Positions 24,925 to 33,021 of a stretch of 64,000 bases of DNA are shown piece after piece. Below the pieces are notes generated by a model. It saw nothing but the letters and a program-made list of their open reading frames with translations, was not told the DNA's origin and searched no databases. This DNA is from an uncultured Prevotella sp. GTDB taxonomy: Bacteria > Bacteroidota > Bacteroidia > Bacteroidales > Bacteroidaceae. A program made the translations under genes and the position numbers. The first letter of the stretch is position 1, and each line of letters starts with the position of its first letter. Location of the stretch: NCBI GenBank assembly GCA_905198745.1, contig CAJKDU010000007.1, positions 8,996-72,995 on the forward strand, read 5' to 3'.

Positions 24925-26565
24925 CTATTTGCCAAGTTGCTGACTGCTGAAGGGGTCTTTCACAATGATGGTCTTGCCGGTCATGGGATGGCGGAACTGC
25001 AGTTCTTCGGCATGGAGCCACAGGCGGTCGGCAGGATGGCCATAGAGGTTGTCGCCCTTGATGGGGCAGTTGAGGCCCTCGGGGTGGGCACAGTGCATGC
25101 GCAACTGGTGGGTGCGCCCCGTGTGGGGATAGAGGGCGATGAGTGTTTCACCGTTCTTTTCATCGACAACCCTGTAGCTGGTGATGGCACGCTTTCCGTG
25201 GATGGGGTCAACGAGCTGGCGAGGTCGGTCGTCGAGGTCGGGGCGGAGCGGCAGGATGATGGTGCCCTCGCGTTTCACTTCGGGGGCAAGTGTGCCGCTG
25301 AGCACTGCCATGTAGCGCTTCTTGATGTCGCGGTCGAGGAATTCAGCCTGCAACCTTTTGTGCGATTCCTTGGTCTTGGCGATGACCATCAAGCCTGAAG
25401 TGTCCATGTCGAGGCGGTGCACAATGAGCGGTCCTTCGGCTTGGGGCCACATGGCCTGTGCCCATGTGAGCACACTGCGGCGGCCGTCTTTGCCCGGCAC
25501 GGAGAGCATGCCGTGAGGTTTCGACACCACGGCGAGCCATTCGTCTTCGTACATCACGCGTGGCTGCAGGGCGTGCGGGTCGGTAGCGAGCGGATTTGGA
25601 GCCACGTCAAGTCCCTGGAGCATGTGCCCAAGCAGGGGCTTGCACTTGCTGCGGCAGGCAGGGTAGAAGTGGAGATGATGGCGCACCTCGGTCTTGGGCG
25701 AGCGTCCCCACCAGAATTCAGCCATGCACAAGGGGCGCATGTGGTGGGCATAGGCCCACTGCAGCAGTTTCGGAGCGCAACATTCACCTGTGCCCGATGG
25801 AGGTGTGGCGTGCATCTCCCGATAGAAAATGTCGCTCACGGTGCGCACTTCTCCCCGTGCGTTGAACAGCCGGTACTGGTCGAAAATCCACCGTTGCAGA
25901 TTGTCGGACATCTGTTTACGCTCCTGTTTCAGCCGTGCCGTTTCGCCGTCCATCCTCACGAGTTGCTCCTCAAGGGCATGGCTTTCGGCTTGTGCTGCCT
26001 GTTTCATCCGCTTCAGCTCCGCCTTCATGAATTGGCTTTGTCGGGTCATTTCCTCCCTTTCCTCCTCACTGGGCGAGCCTTCCGTGCGCCTTTTGTCGCG
26101 CTGCCGTTTGGCCTCGTCCATTTTCCGTCGCCATGCTTCCGTGCGCTTGTCCCATGCTTCACGGCTCTCCGCCAGTTGCTGGGCGAGCCGTGTTCTTTCG
26201 GACGATTGGCTGAGCTGGCTGATGCGGCGGTTGAGTGCGGAGATGCGCTCTTCGCCCTGCTTGAAGTGGCCGTCGGGCTGCAGCAGGTCGTAGACGGCAG
26301 GCACGAAGTAGTCGAGCCGGTTGCTGCCGGCAAGCAAGCCGGAGTAGGCAGCCAGGAAACCGATGGTTCCGTCGGTGCGCTCCACCACGAGCACGCCGAA
26401 CATCTTGCCCTGCTGCAGTTCTTCCGCCCATTGTGTCTGGGCGGCGATGTAGCGTTGCAGTTGCCGGCAAGCCTCGAGGGCGAGCGGATGAGGCTCGTAG
26501 CAGAACGGATAAGTGAACTTGTCGGGAAGAGGCAGGCTGGTGTGGAGAGGATGAAATGTAGTCAT
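24925..26565 (-). CDS. RluA-family pseudouridine synthase with long N-terminal and coiled-coil region
   Basis: Makes pseudouridine in RNA; the substrate is not identifiable. The ATG at 26565 gives 546 residues starting MTTFHPLHTSL. The C-terminal half (about 335-540) is the catalytic domain: VVSKPHGMLSVPG, IVHRLDMDTSGLMVIAK (catalytic Asp386 in HRLD), ALYPHTGRTHQLRMHCA and NCPIKGDNLYG. The first 330 residues are extra. They hold an alpha/beta segment (about 50-95), a charged coiled coil (about 105-230), and a Cys/His-rich piece (about 250-308: MHATPPSGTGECCAPKLL, then PACRSKC) that looks metal-binding. Large RluA proteins of this type occur in Bacteroidota and some Gammaproteobacteria. Its promoter is TAACTTTG at 26578-26571 with TTTG at 26600-26597. 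Confidence 0.88.
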   Translation of the reverse strand: MTTFHPLHTSLPLPDKFTYPFCYEPHPLALEACRQLQRYIAAQTQWAEELQQGKMFGVLVVERTDGTIGFLAAYSGLLAGSNRLDYFVPAVYDLLQPDGHFKQGEERISALNRRISQLSQSSERTRLAQQLAESREAWDKRTEAWRRKMDEAKRQRDKRRTEGSPSEEEREEMTRQSQFMKAELKRMKQAAQAESHALEEQLVRMDGETARLKQERKQMSDNLQRWIFDQYRLFNARGEVRTVSDIFYREMHATPPSGTGECCAPKLLQWAYAHHMRPLCMAEFWWGRSPKTEVRHHLHFYPACRSKCKPLLGHMLQGLDVAPNPLATDPHALQPRVMYEDEWLAVVSKPHGMLSVPGKDGRRSVLTWAQAMWPQAEGPLIVHRLDMDTSGLMVIAKTKESHKRLQAEFLDRDIKKRYMAVLSGTLAPEVKREGTIILPLRPDLDDRPRQLVDPIHGKRAITSYRVVDEKNGETLIALYPHTGRTHQLRMHCAHPEGLNCPIKGDNLYGHPADRLWLHAEELQFRHPMTGKTIIVKDPFSSQQLGK

Positions 26566-26570
26566 GCGTG

Positions 26571-26600
26571 CAAAGTTACTCTTTTTCTTTCTATTGCAAA
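26571..26600 (-). promoter_or_regulatory. Promoter of the RluA-family gene
   Basis: Minus strand: TTTG (26600-26597), 18 bases, TAACTTTG (26578-26571). It ends 5 bases before the start codon at 26565, so the message probably has almost no leader. Confidence 0.55.
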
Positions 26601-26671
26601 GGGGTTTAAGGTCAATAATATTTGGTTGTTGTTCAATTCCCTTAATCAAAAGATATAAAATATTAAAATGT

Positions 26672-26702
26672 TTTGCAGATAAGTTGCAAAGCGGTAAATT
26701 TG
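26672..26702 (+). promoter_or_regulatory. Promoter of the AraC-family gene
   Basis: TTTG (26672-26675), 19 bases, TAAATTTG (26695-26702): exact consensus with ideal spacing, 22 bases before the start codon. Confidence 0.7.
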
Positions 26703-26724
26703 TTGCTCAATTAAAACTGATAAT

Positions 26725-27600
26725 ATGGGAAATCTAACACAACTGCCCGTCACCTGCAAGGAAGTGACTATGGACAGCTCGGATCAGGAAACTGTCAGGA
26801 AAACATTGCCCCGCCATGATTGGGGCACGATGTCCATCTATCTGTGTGACGCAGGGCAGATGAGAGTGAATGTAAACGACCAAGAGATTGTTATCGGGAA
26901 GGGCGACATGTTGTTCGTCAACGCATTCATGTATTTGCACATAGTTGATATAAGCAGTGACTTTCATGGCCACGTCATGACCGCCAAGTCATCGCTCATG
27001 TTCCCCATCGTGAAGGAAATTCTCGATGTAAATACGCAATTGTTTTATCGTGAGCACCCGTTGGTGCATCTCGAAGCCTACCGTTTCGGCGAGATGGCGA
27101 GCATTGCCTCTCACCTCGAACGTCGCATAGCCTATGAGCAGTCGTCAAACCTCACGGGGCCCAAAGCGCTTGTGGCGCACGAATTCGTGATGCTAATGTT
27201 TCGCGGGCTTGTGCTCAAGATGCTCGACGTGTGTCTGGAAAAGGCGGCTCCCACCAAGAGCTACAACGACCGCACGGACGCATTCGTCTATCAGTTCCTC
27301 GTGGAGGTGTTCAACAACTACCGCGAGCACCGCGAGGTGATGTTTTATGCCGAGCAGATGTGTGTTTCGCCAAGCTACCTTTCTACGGTGGTGAAGCAGA
27401 AAACCGGCAAGCCGGCATTGCAGTGGATCATCGACCTCGTGATCAACGAGGCCAAGCAGGAACTGAAATACTCCAGCCGGTCTATCAAGGAGATTTCCGT
27501 GAACCTGAGTTTCAGCACCCAGTCGTTCTTCGGCAAATACTTTAAGAAGTACACGGGCATATCGCCAAAGGTCTATCGTGAACAGTGCAAGGCTGTTTGA
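26725..27600 (+). CDS. AraC-family transcriptional regulator
   Basis: DNA-binding regulator. The 291 residues have an N-terminal cupin-like sensing domain (about 30-170, with WGTMSIYLCDAGQMRVNVND and the beta-rich VIGKGDMLFVNAFMYLHIVD) and a C-terminal double helix-turn-helix (about 190-288). The latter holds FYAEQMCVSPSYLSTVVKQKTGKPALQWI (first HTH) and SIKEISVNLSFSTQSFFGKYFKKYTGISPKVYR (second HTH plus the conserved GxSPxxYR end). It stands alone between the divergent RluA-type gene and a large repeat-bearing intergenic region, with its own consensus promoter and a strong terminator. Its target is unknown; AraC proteins of this subtype often control neighbouring oxidoreductases or efflux genes, but none adjoins. 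Confidence 0.93.
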   Translation: MGNLTQLPVTCKEVTMDSSDQETVRKTLPRHDWGTMSIYLCDAGQMRVNVNDQEIVIGKGDMLFVNAFMYLHIVDISSDFHGHVMTAKSSLMFPIVKEILDVNTQLFYREHPLVHLEAYRFGEMASIASHLERRIAYEQSSNLTGPKALVAHEFVMLMFRGLVLKMLDVCLEKAAPTKSYNDRTDAFVYQFLVEVFNNYREHREVMFYAEQMCVSPSYLSTVVKQKTGKPALQWIIDLVINEAKQELKYSSRSIKEISVNLSFSTQSFFGKYFKKYTGISPKVYREQCKAV

Positions 27601-27627
27601 GGATGAGGCTTTGTGGCAACAGTATAT

Positions 27628-27665
27628 AGGGGAAGTGGCTCTTCGGAGGCTACTTCCCCTTTTTC
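27628..27665 (+). terminator. Terminator of the AraC-family gene
   Basis: Stem AGGGGAAGTGGC with GCTACTTCCCCT (one G-T pair), loop of about 10 bases, then TTTTTC. It starts 28 bases past the stop codon. Confidence 0.85.
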
Positions 27666-27848
27666 TTGCATGGGTGGCATGGTTGCATGAAAGTGGGGTG
27701 GCGTGCCCGGTTGGGGCAAGAAATCTTGAGGTGAAAACTGCGGAGGGAAGTGTCGGAATGGTCAAACGACACGGCCGGCATGGATTCAATACCGATGGAC
27801 AGGAGGGTGAAAGGGAAACTTGGACGAGTCGTCCACGCAGTGGAATAA

Positions 27849-28172
27849 GTGTAACTCGGCAGTCAACGGGGCGTTAACCAGCCACTAACGGAACGTTGGA
27901 GGCTTACTTTCATTGGGCTCCACTGCTTGGGCATTCATTGCCACGGCCGTGGGCAACGAGTGCCCAAACTGCGTGAATGATTTGGGGCATTCCACTTGAA
28001 CTTGGCAAACGAAGCGTCAGTGATAGATGTGATGGATGTTAACCTATCTATCACGCATCTATCACTCTATCTAACTTCTTTATATTTAGCTTGATAATGT
28101 CAGAATTCGAGAAAAGTGATGGATGGTGGCGAAAAAACGAAAAACTTTTCCTGCGCGCGTGCGCGCGTGAAG
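27849..28172 (+). repeat. Composite intergenic repeat, copy 3 (complete C-D-B-A)
   Basis: The fullest forward copy, inside the 731-base gap between the AraC gene and the Dxs-like gene. C: GTAACTCGGCAGTCAACGGG, GCGTTAACCAGCCACTAACG (27850-27892). D: hairpin 27928-27966 (TGGGCATTCATTGCC, ACGGCCGT, GGGCAACGAGTGCCCA), then GGGGCATTCCACTTGAA. B: GTGATAGATGTGATGGATG and its inverse CTATCTATCAC (28020-28066). Linker: GAAAAGTGATGGATGGTGG. A: A-tract GAAAAAACGAAAAACTTTTC followed by TGCGCGCGTGCGCGCG (28130-28167). The stretch 27666-27848 before it shows a short GGACGA-G-TCGTCC hairpin near 27823 and nothing else. Confidence 0.8.
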
Positions 28173-28270
28173 TTCGGTCGTCACACAAGGTTCTGAAGGA
28201 TAAAGAATGGCAAATGCGGGGCTTCCCCTTCGTGTGCTCGACAAGAAGAATCTGCCGAGTAAATATGAAA

Positions 28271-28307
28271 GCAGAGATAAATGCCTTTGATTGGCATTTA
28301 TCTCTGC
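28271..28307 (-). terminator. Terminator of the Dxs-like gene
   Basis: A perfect 15-base stem GCAGAGATAAATGCC/GGCATTTATCTCTGC with a 7-base loop, 24 bases past the stop codon of the minus-strand gene. Confidence 0.75.
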
Positions 28308-28331
28308 TTGGTTCAGTTCTATTGCTTGGCT

Positions 28332-30080
28332 TTAGCCAATGATGTCGAGCATTTGCGGTATGGTGAGGTTATTGTCCTTGAGCATTTGCTGATAGTCGTA
28401 GCGGTCGTAGAGTCCCTTCTTCACTCCGAAGCAGTGAACCTTCATGTCGCTGGGACCATAGAAGCGGGCAATCTTCTCGCCGAAGCCGCCCTCCAGGGCA
28501 CCGTCTTCCAAGGTTACCACGGTGTGGTGGTCTTTCTTCAGGTCTTCCAGCATCTCCTTGTCAAGTCCGGTGATGAAGCGCGGGTTGATGAGCGTGGCGT
28601 TGACGCCTCGTTTTTCCTTGAGCGCCTCTGCCAGTTGCTCGCCCAGGGCATGGAAGGCGCCGAGTGCCACGATGGCTATGTCACTCCCTTGGCGGGCCTT
28701 CTCGAAACGGTCCAGCCGGCTGTAGTCCTCGTCGAAACGACGGTTGCTGTGGGTCACTGCACCGCCGGGCACACGGATGGCTACGGGGTGTGAGGTTTGG
28801 CTGATGCCCCATTTCATCATGGCGCGGTACTCCTCCCAGCAGGTAGGCGCAAGATAGACGAGATTGGGAATGTTGCTCAGCATGGGAATGTCGTAGAACC
28901 CGATGTGCGTGATGTCGTTCATGCCGAACACCGAACCCATGAACACATTGATGAGGGCAGGGTTGCCGTTGATGCAAAGGTCTTGGGCAATCTGGTCGTA
29001 GGTGCGCTGTATGAAAGTGCTGTAGACGTTGTAGACCGGACGTATGCCACCCTTGGCCATGCCAGAAATCATGGCTACGGCTTGCTCCTCGGCAATGCCC
29101 ACATCGACAAATTGTTTGCCCGCCTCTTCACGTCGGCTGCGGAAGAAGCCTGCCACGGTAGGCGTGCCCGAGGTCACCGCCACGAGGTGCGGGTCGTGCT
29201 TCATCTCCTCGAGGAGGAAAGCACCTGTCAGTTCGCCATAGTTTTCTGCATTTGAAGAGTCTTTCAGCTTGCCCGTGGCAATGTCGAACGGCATGCTCCA
29301 GTGCCAGCGCTCCTTGTCGGTCTCGGCTGGCGTGTAGCCCTTGCCCTTGAGAGTGTGTATATGCACCACAACAGGACGCTGGGTGTCTTTCACGCTTTCG
29401 AACGTTTGGATGAGCGTTTCCACATTGTTGCCGTCTTCCACATACACGTAGTCCAGGCCCATGGCCCGGAACAGGTTGCATTCAGCCTGACCGTTGGTCT
29501 GGCGCAAGAGAGCGAGGTTCTTGTAGAGGCCGCCGTGGTTTTCGGCTATAGACATTTCGTTGTCGTTCACGATGATGATGATGCCTGTGCCCAGTTCACC
29601 AGCCTCGTCAAGTCCCTCGAGGGCTTCGCCGCCACTGAGCGAGCCGTCGCCGATGAGCACCACGATGCGCTCGTCGGTGCCCTTGATGTCGCGTGCCTTC
29701 TGCAAACCTGTGGCAAGCGAGATGGAAGTCGACGTGTGGCCCAGTTCAAAGGTGTCGTATTCGGGCGATTCGGCAGGACTGCTGTAGCCAGAGATTTCCT
29801 GGAAACGGTTGTTGTCATAATAACCGAAACCACGTCCGGTGAGCATCTTGTGTGGATAACTCTGGTGCGACACGTCGAACACGAACTTGTCCTTAGGTGC
29901 GTTGAACACGTAGTGCATGGCGATGGTGGCCTCCACGATGCCGAGGTTCGGGCCCACGTGGCCGCCTATGTTGCTGTCGCGGTTGAGCACGCCTTGGCGT
30001 ATCTCGCCGGCGAGTTGGTAAAGTTGCTCCATGGAGAGCGCCTTCACGTCTTTGGGAGAATGAATGTTTTCCAAATACAT
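28332..30080 (-). CDS. Dxs-like thiamine-diphosphate transketolase, divergent acceptor site
   Basis: Annotation pipelines would call this 1-deoxy-D-xylulose-5-phosphate synthase. The 582 residues (canonical Dxs is about 620-640) show the transketolase order: thiamine site DVSHQSYPHKMLTGR (His72), GDGSLSGGEALEG (144-156, the GDG motif), KGKGYTPAETDKERWH (His260), VGIAEEQAV (Glu331) and YSTFIQR (Tyr353, Arg359). Aligned by eye to E. coli Dxs from memory, the residues that hold the acceptor phosphate are changed: Arg420 becomes Met381, Arg478 (YPRG) becomes Gly439 (VPGG), and Asp427 becomes Asn388; His431 is kept (His392). It may therefore be a paralogue acting on another aldehyde rather than glyceraldehyde 3-phosphate. 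It is monocistronic, with TAATTTTG at 30117-30110 upstream. Confidence 0.8.
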   Translation of the reverse strand: MYLENIHSPKDVKALSMEQLYQLAGEIRQGVLNRDSNIGGHVGPNLGIVEATIAMHYVFNAPKDKFVFDVSHQSYPHKMLTGRGFGYYDNNRFQEISGYSSPAESPEYDTFELGHTSTSISLATGLQKARDIKGTDERIVVLIGDGSLSGGEALEGLDEAGELGTGIIIIVNDNEMSIAENHGGLYKNLALLRQTNGQAECNLFRAMGLDYVYVEDGNNVETLIQTFESVKDTQRPVVVHIHTLKGKGYTPAETDKERWHWSMPFDIATGKLKDSSNAENYGELTGAFLLEEMKHDPHLVAVTSGTPTVAGFFRSRREEAGKQFVDVGIAEEQAVAMISGMAKGGIRPVYNVYSTFIQRTYDQIAQDLCINGNPALINVFMGSVFGMNDITHIGFYDIPMLSNIPNLVYLAPTCWEEYRAMMKWGISQTSHPVAIRVPGGAVTHSNRRFDEDYSRLDRFEKARQGSDIAIVALGAFHALGEQLAEALKEKRGVNATLINPRFITGLDKEMLEDLKKDHHTVVTLEDGALEGGFGEKIARFYGPSDMKVHCFGVKKGLYDRYDYQQMLKDNNLTIPQMLDIIG

Positions 30081-30109
30081 GTCTTTATTTCTTATATCGT
30101 TTCACGTTG

Positions 30110-30117
30110 CAAAATTA
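30110..30117 (-). promoter_or_regulatory. -7 element of the Dxs-like gene
   Basis: TAATTTTG on the minus strand, 30 bases before the start codon; exact TAnnTTTG match, -33 not evident. Confidence 0.5.
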
Positions 30118-30298
30118 CATAATCTTACGGATATAAAAGGTAAACAAATTACAGAATCAGTGAAACAAACTACCGAAAGCACCGGATACGCAACGTGTGG
30201 GTGAACCGTTAAAATCAATTAAAACCGAGAAGGGGATGCAAGGAACTGTGTCGGGGTGCGTTTCATCATCAGTAGAAAACAATAAAACGACAATAGAT

Positions 30299-31561
30299 AT
30301 GAACAAGATGATGAAAGGCGCAGCCCTGGTGGGCATGGCGTCGCTGATGATGGCTTGCAGCTCGACCAAGAAAGCCAACGACAACATGGTGGTGGCAAAG
30401 CCGGCTCCAGGCATGGAGATGGATCCGTTCTTTGCCCAGCCTGCCGACGACGATATGGTGGCCAAGAACAATACTTTTGCCTGGAACTTCTTCACCCAGG
30501 TGTCGGGCATGGACAGCAAGGTGGTGTCGCCGCTGAGCGTGACCTATCTGATGGGTATGCTCGCCAACGGCGCCAATGGTGCTACTCAGGCTGAAATACT
30601 GAACACACTCGGATGGAAGGGTGCCACGGTGGCGGAAATCAACGCTTTCTGCAAGGCTCTCATGCTCAATGCAGCCAAGGCAGATCCTTCCACTATTATC
30701 AACATAGCCAACTTCATTGCCTACAACAAAACGGCAGAACCCATGAAGCTGGAGTTTGTCAAGGCTGTGACCGACAACTATTCGGCAGGCATTGACAGAC
30801 TTGACTTCACCAGTTCCAAGGCATTGGCCACCATTAACGGCTGGTGCAAGAAGCAGACCGACGGCATGATTCCGAAGATTATAGACCAGGTGGAACCCAG
30901 TGCGGTGTCCTATCTGCTCAACGCTATCTATTTCAACGGAGCCTGGACCGATAAGTTTAATAAGGAACGCACGCGTGAGGAGAACTTCCGGGGTTACACA
31001 CGCAACATCCAGAAGGTGCAAATGATGCACCGCAAGGCCGACTATTACTATGGCTTCAACGATGTGTGCGCGGCTCTCAACTTGCCCTACGGCAATGGTT
31101 CATACCGCATGACCATCCTTCTGCCCAATGAGAACAAGTCTGTACAGGACGTGCTGAAGGAGATGAATCCTCAGCGTCTTCATGCCCTGACACAGCAGAT
31201 GGAGGAATACAGGGTGGATGTGAAACTGCCCCGCTTCACGGTGGAGACCTCGCAAGACCTCAACGACATCGTGGCAAAACTGGGTGCCCCGACCATGTTC
31301 GTAGACGGCAAGGCCGACTTCAGCAATATGGCTGACGGCAGTTTCTTCGTGTCGAAGATGCTCCAGAAGGCCAAGATAGAAGTGGGCGAAGAGGGCACCA
31401 AGGCGGCTGCCGTGACTGCTGCCGTAGTGATGCGTGCCTCTGCCATGCAGGAAGAGCCCCGTACGGCCGACTTCCATTGCGACCGTCCGTTCGTGTATCT
31501 CATCACCGAGAGCCAGAGTGGTGCCATCCTCTTCATGGGGCAATTCACGGGTAACGAATAA
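30299..31561 (+). CDS. Serpin lipoprotein (serine/cysteine protease inhibitor)
   Basis: Suicide-type protease inhibitor, probably on the cell surface. The ATG at 30299 gives 420 residues with a lipoprotein signal (MNKMMKGAALVGMASLMMAC, lipid Cys at 20). The rest is the serpin fold: KVVSPLSVTYLMGMLANGANG (helix B; P-S-V), AIYFNGAWTDKF (breach/shutter strand), GSYRMTILLPNEN, VDVKLPRFTVETSQDL, FSNMADGSFFVSKMLQKAKIEV, and the hinge EEGTKAAAVTAAVVM (364-378). This hinge is rich in Ala/Thr, so the loop can insert, as in inhibitory serpins. By hinge spacing the scissile bond is Ala380-Ser381 with Arg at P2. It ends in FHCDRPFVYLITE and ILFMGQFTGNE. An upstream in-frame ATG at 30197 would bury the signal and is rejected. 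Confidence 0.92.
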   Translation: MNKMMKGAALVGMASLMMACSSTKKANDNMVVAKPAPGMEMDPFFAQPADDDMVAKNNTFAWNFFTQVSGMDSKVVSPLSVTYLMGMLANGANGATQAEILNTLGWKGATVAEINAFCKALMLNAAKADPSTIINIANFIAYNKTAEPMKLEFVKAVTDNYSAGIDRLDFTSSKALATINGWCKKQTDGMIPKIIDQVEPSAVSYLLNAIYFNGAWTDKFNKERTREENFRGYTRNIQKVQMMHRKADYYYGFNDVCAALNLPYGNGSYRMTILLPNENKSVQDVLKEMNPQRLHALTQQMEEYRVDVKLPRFTVETSQDLNDIVAKLGAPTMFVDGKADFSNMADGSFFVSKMLQKAKIEVGEEGTKAAAVTAAVVMRASAMQEEPRTADFHCDRPFVYLITESQSGAILFMGQFTGNE

Positions 31562-31585
31562 TAGATTGTAGTTTTGGTGATAACG

Positions 31586-31627
31586 AAAAAGGAGCTGCGA
31601 CTCGATTGCTTGAGTTGCAGCTCCTTT
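31586..31627. terminator. Bidirectional terminator between serpin and rsmD
   Basis: AAAAAGGAGCTGC-G-ACTC with GAGT-T-GCAGCTCCTTT, loop GATTGCTT. It sits between two convergent genes, with a T run on the plus strand and an A run on its left side, so it can serve both. Confidence 0.85.
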
Positions 31628-31646
31628 CTGTATCTGTGGGATGCGC

Positions 31647-32177
31647 TTACTTGAATATGCTGAAGTTCACGCTGCCGTAGGAACGATGCTCCACAAAGTG
31701 TGGATGGTCGGCAAACTGGTGGTCCTTGCCGTGCTCGAAGACGAAGTAGCCTCCCTCGGCAAGCAGGCCTTTCTCGAAGATGATGTCGGGAATGGTGGGC
31801 AACTCCTTGAGCGCATAGGGTGGGTCGGCAAAGATGAAGTCGAACTTCTGTCGGCAGCTTTTCAGGAATCTGAACACGTCGCCCCGGATAAGTATGTCGT
31901 TGTCCACGCCCAGTTTCTTCACACATTCGCGGATGAACGCGGCATGGTCGCGGTCGGCTTCCACGCTGACCACTTCCCGGCATCCGCGCGAGAGCAGTTC
32001 GAGCGATATGCTGCCCGTGCCGGCAAACAGGTCGAGGGCAATCGTGTCGTCAAAGTCGAGGTAGCCGTTCATCACGTTGAAGATGTTCTCCTTGGCGAAG
32101 TCTGTGGTGGGCCGCGCCTTGAATGAGCGTGGCACGTCGAAGTGGCGGCCCTTATATAGTCCTGTGATAATTCTCAT
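31647..32177 (-). CDS. rsmD: 16S rRNA (guanine966-N2)-methyltransferase
   Basis: Methylates N2 of G966 in 16S rRNA using S-adenosylmethionine. The 176 residues contain the N-terminal RIITGLYKGR-F segment (RsmD start), RPTTDFAKENIFNVM, the SAM site ALDLFAGTGSISLELLSRG, and the catalytic FIFADPPYALKEL (DPPY, N6/N2-amino methylase motif) followed by GGYFVFEHGKD. It is the last gene of a three-gene minus-strand operon, 19 bases after the DUF3822 gene. It ends before a bidirectional terminator shared with the serpin gene. Confidence 0.95.
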   Translation of the reverse strand: MRIITGLYKGRHFDVPRSFKARPTTDFAKENIFNVMNGYLDFDDTIALDLFAGTGSISLELLSRGCREVVSVEADRDHAAFIRECVKKLGVDNDILIRGDVFRFLKSCRQKFDFIFADPPYALKELPTIPDIIFEKGLLAEGGYFVFEHGKDHQFADHPHFVEHRSYGSVNFSIFK

Positions 32178-32196
32178 GTTCTGTTGGTTTTGCGGG

Positions 32197-33021
32197 TTAT
32201 GACTTGCTCACGAAGGTGGTGAGCAAATCGAAGGGAAGTTCCTTGATTTGGGTGATGGGGGCACGATTGAACTCTGCCGATGGGTTGACGATGAACACCT
32301 TCTGCACGTATTTCTTCAGACTTCCGGTGAGCCACTCGCTTTGAGGCGTGTTGCCCGCCAGGTGCAATTCGTCGCGTTCGGCGTCCAGACCCAGCTGTTT
32401 CCACACGTAGAGCAGGAAATAGACAGCATCGCGGGCACTCTCGGTGTCGTAGGTATTGGCAAACTTGAAGCGGTTTTTCTGAAAGCAGACAATGTCCAGC
32501 TTGCGGTCGTGGAAGTAGCCGAAGAGTTTCTTCCAGGGTCCGGTGAAACTCCGTCGGTAGAGAAAATTCCATGCTGGAAGCGAGACGGGTGTGATGCGCA
32601 GGTCGGCAAAGTGGTCGTCGAGCACAAGCTTGAGGTCGCGGTTCACTCCGAACGAAGCCACTACATCTTGCTCTGCCATAGGTTTGTTGAGCACCAGTTC
32701 GCCTTCATGTCCCTTGAAAGTGTATTGGTAGAGCGCTTCGCTTAGCGTCTCGTTGAATTCCTCCGAGGGATGTAGCAGCACGGGCGAGTCTATGAGCAGC
32801 CTGGCCCGTTGGTACCCTTCGGTGAGCAGGGTGCTCTCGCCGAAAGCCTCGCGGAGATTGGCGGCCATGGACACGCCACTTTTCACGGCGTAAGGCTCAT
32901 AAACTATTTGTGCCTCCGCCTGTGGATCGGCCACGGAGAAAGACATGGAGGAACGGCTCACCCGGATGACGAGCCTATTCTTGAGTCGGGGGAGAGTATG
33001 GTTATTCCCAGTTTCCTGCAT
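32197..33021 (-). CDS. DUF3822-family protein
   Basis: Unknown function. The 274 residues look soluble, with a likely actin-like/ASKHA-type layout (an alternating strand and helix pattern, two halves), as I recall for this family: RLVIRVSRSSMSFSVADPQAE at the start and LHLAGNTPQSEWLTGSLKKYVQKVFI near 225. A basic, aromatic central stretch, WNFLYRRSFTGPWKKLFGYFHDRKLDIVCFQKNRFKFANTY in outline, is characteristic. It overlaps the upstream pilin-like gene by 20 bases and precedes rsmD by 19 bases. This three-gene arrangement with rsmD is conserved in Bacteroidota, which suggests a link to ribosome or RNA biology, but that is only inference. Confidence 0.75.
   Translation of the reverse strand: MQETGNNHTLPRLKNRLVIRVSRSSMSFSVADPQAEAQIVYEPYAVKSGVSMAANLREAFGESTLLTEGYQRARLLIDSPVLLHPSEEFNETLSEALYQYTFKGHEGELVLNKPMAEQDVVASFGVNRDLKLVLDDHFADLRITPVSLPAWNFLYRRSFTGPWKKLFGYFHDRKLDIVCFQKNRFKFANTYDTESARDAVYFLLYVWKQLGLDAERDELHLAGNTPQSEWLTGSLKKYVQKVFIVNPSAEFNRAPITQIKELPFDLLTTFVSKS

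Noticed and set aside
25417..26658. A 413-residue plus-strand open frame opposite the RluA-type gene
   Set aside because: It is antisense to a recognised enzyme with a consensus promoter, and the composition is that of a shadow frame.
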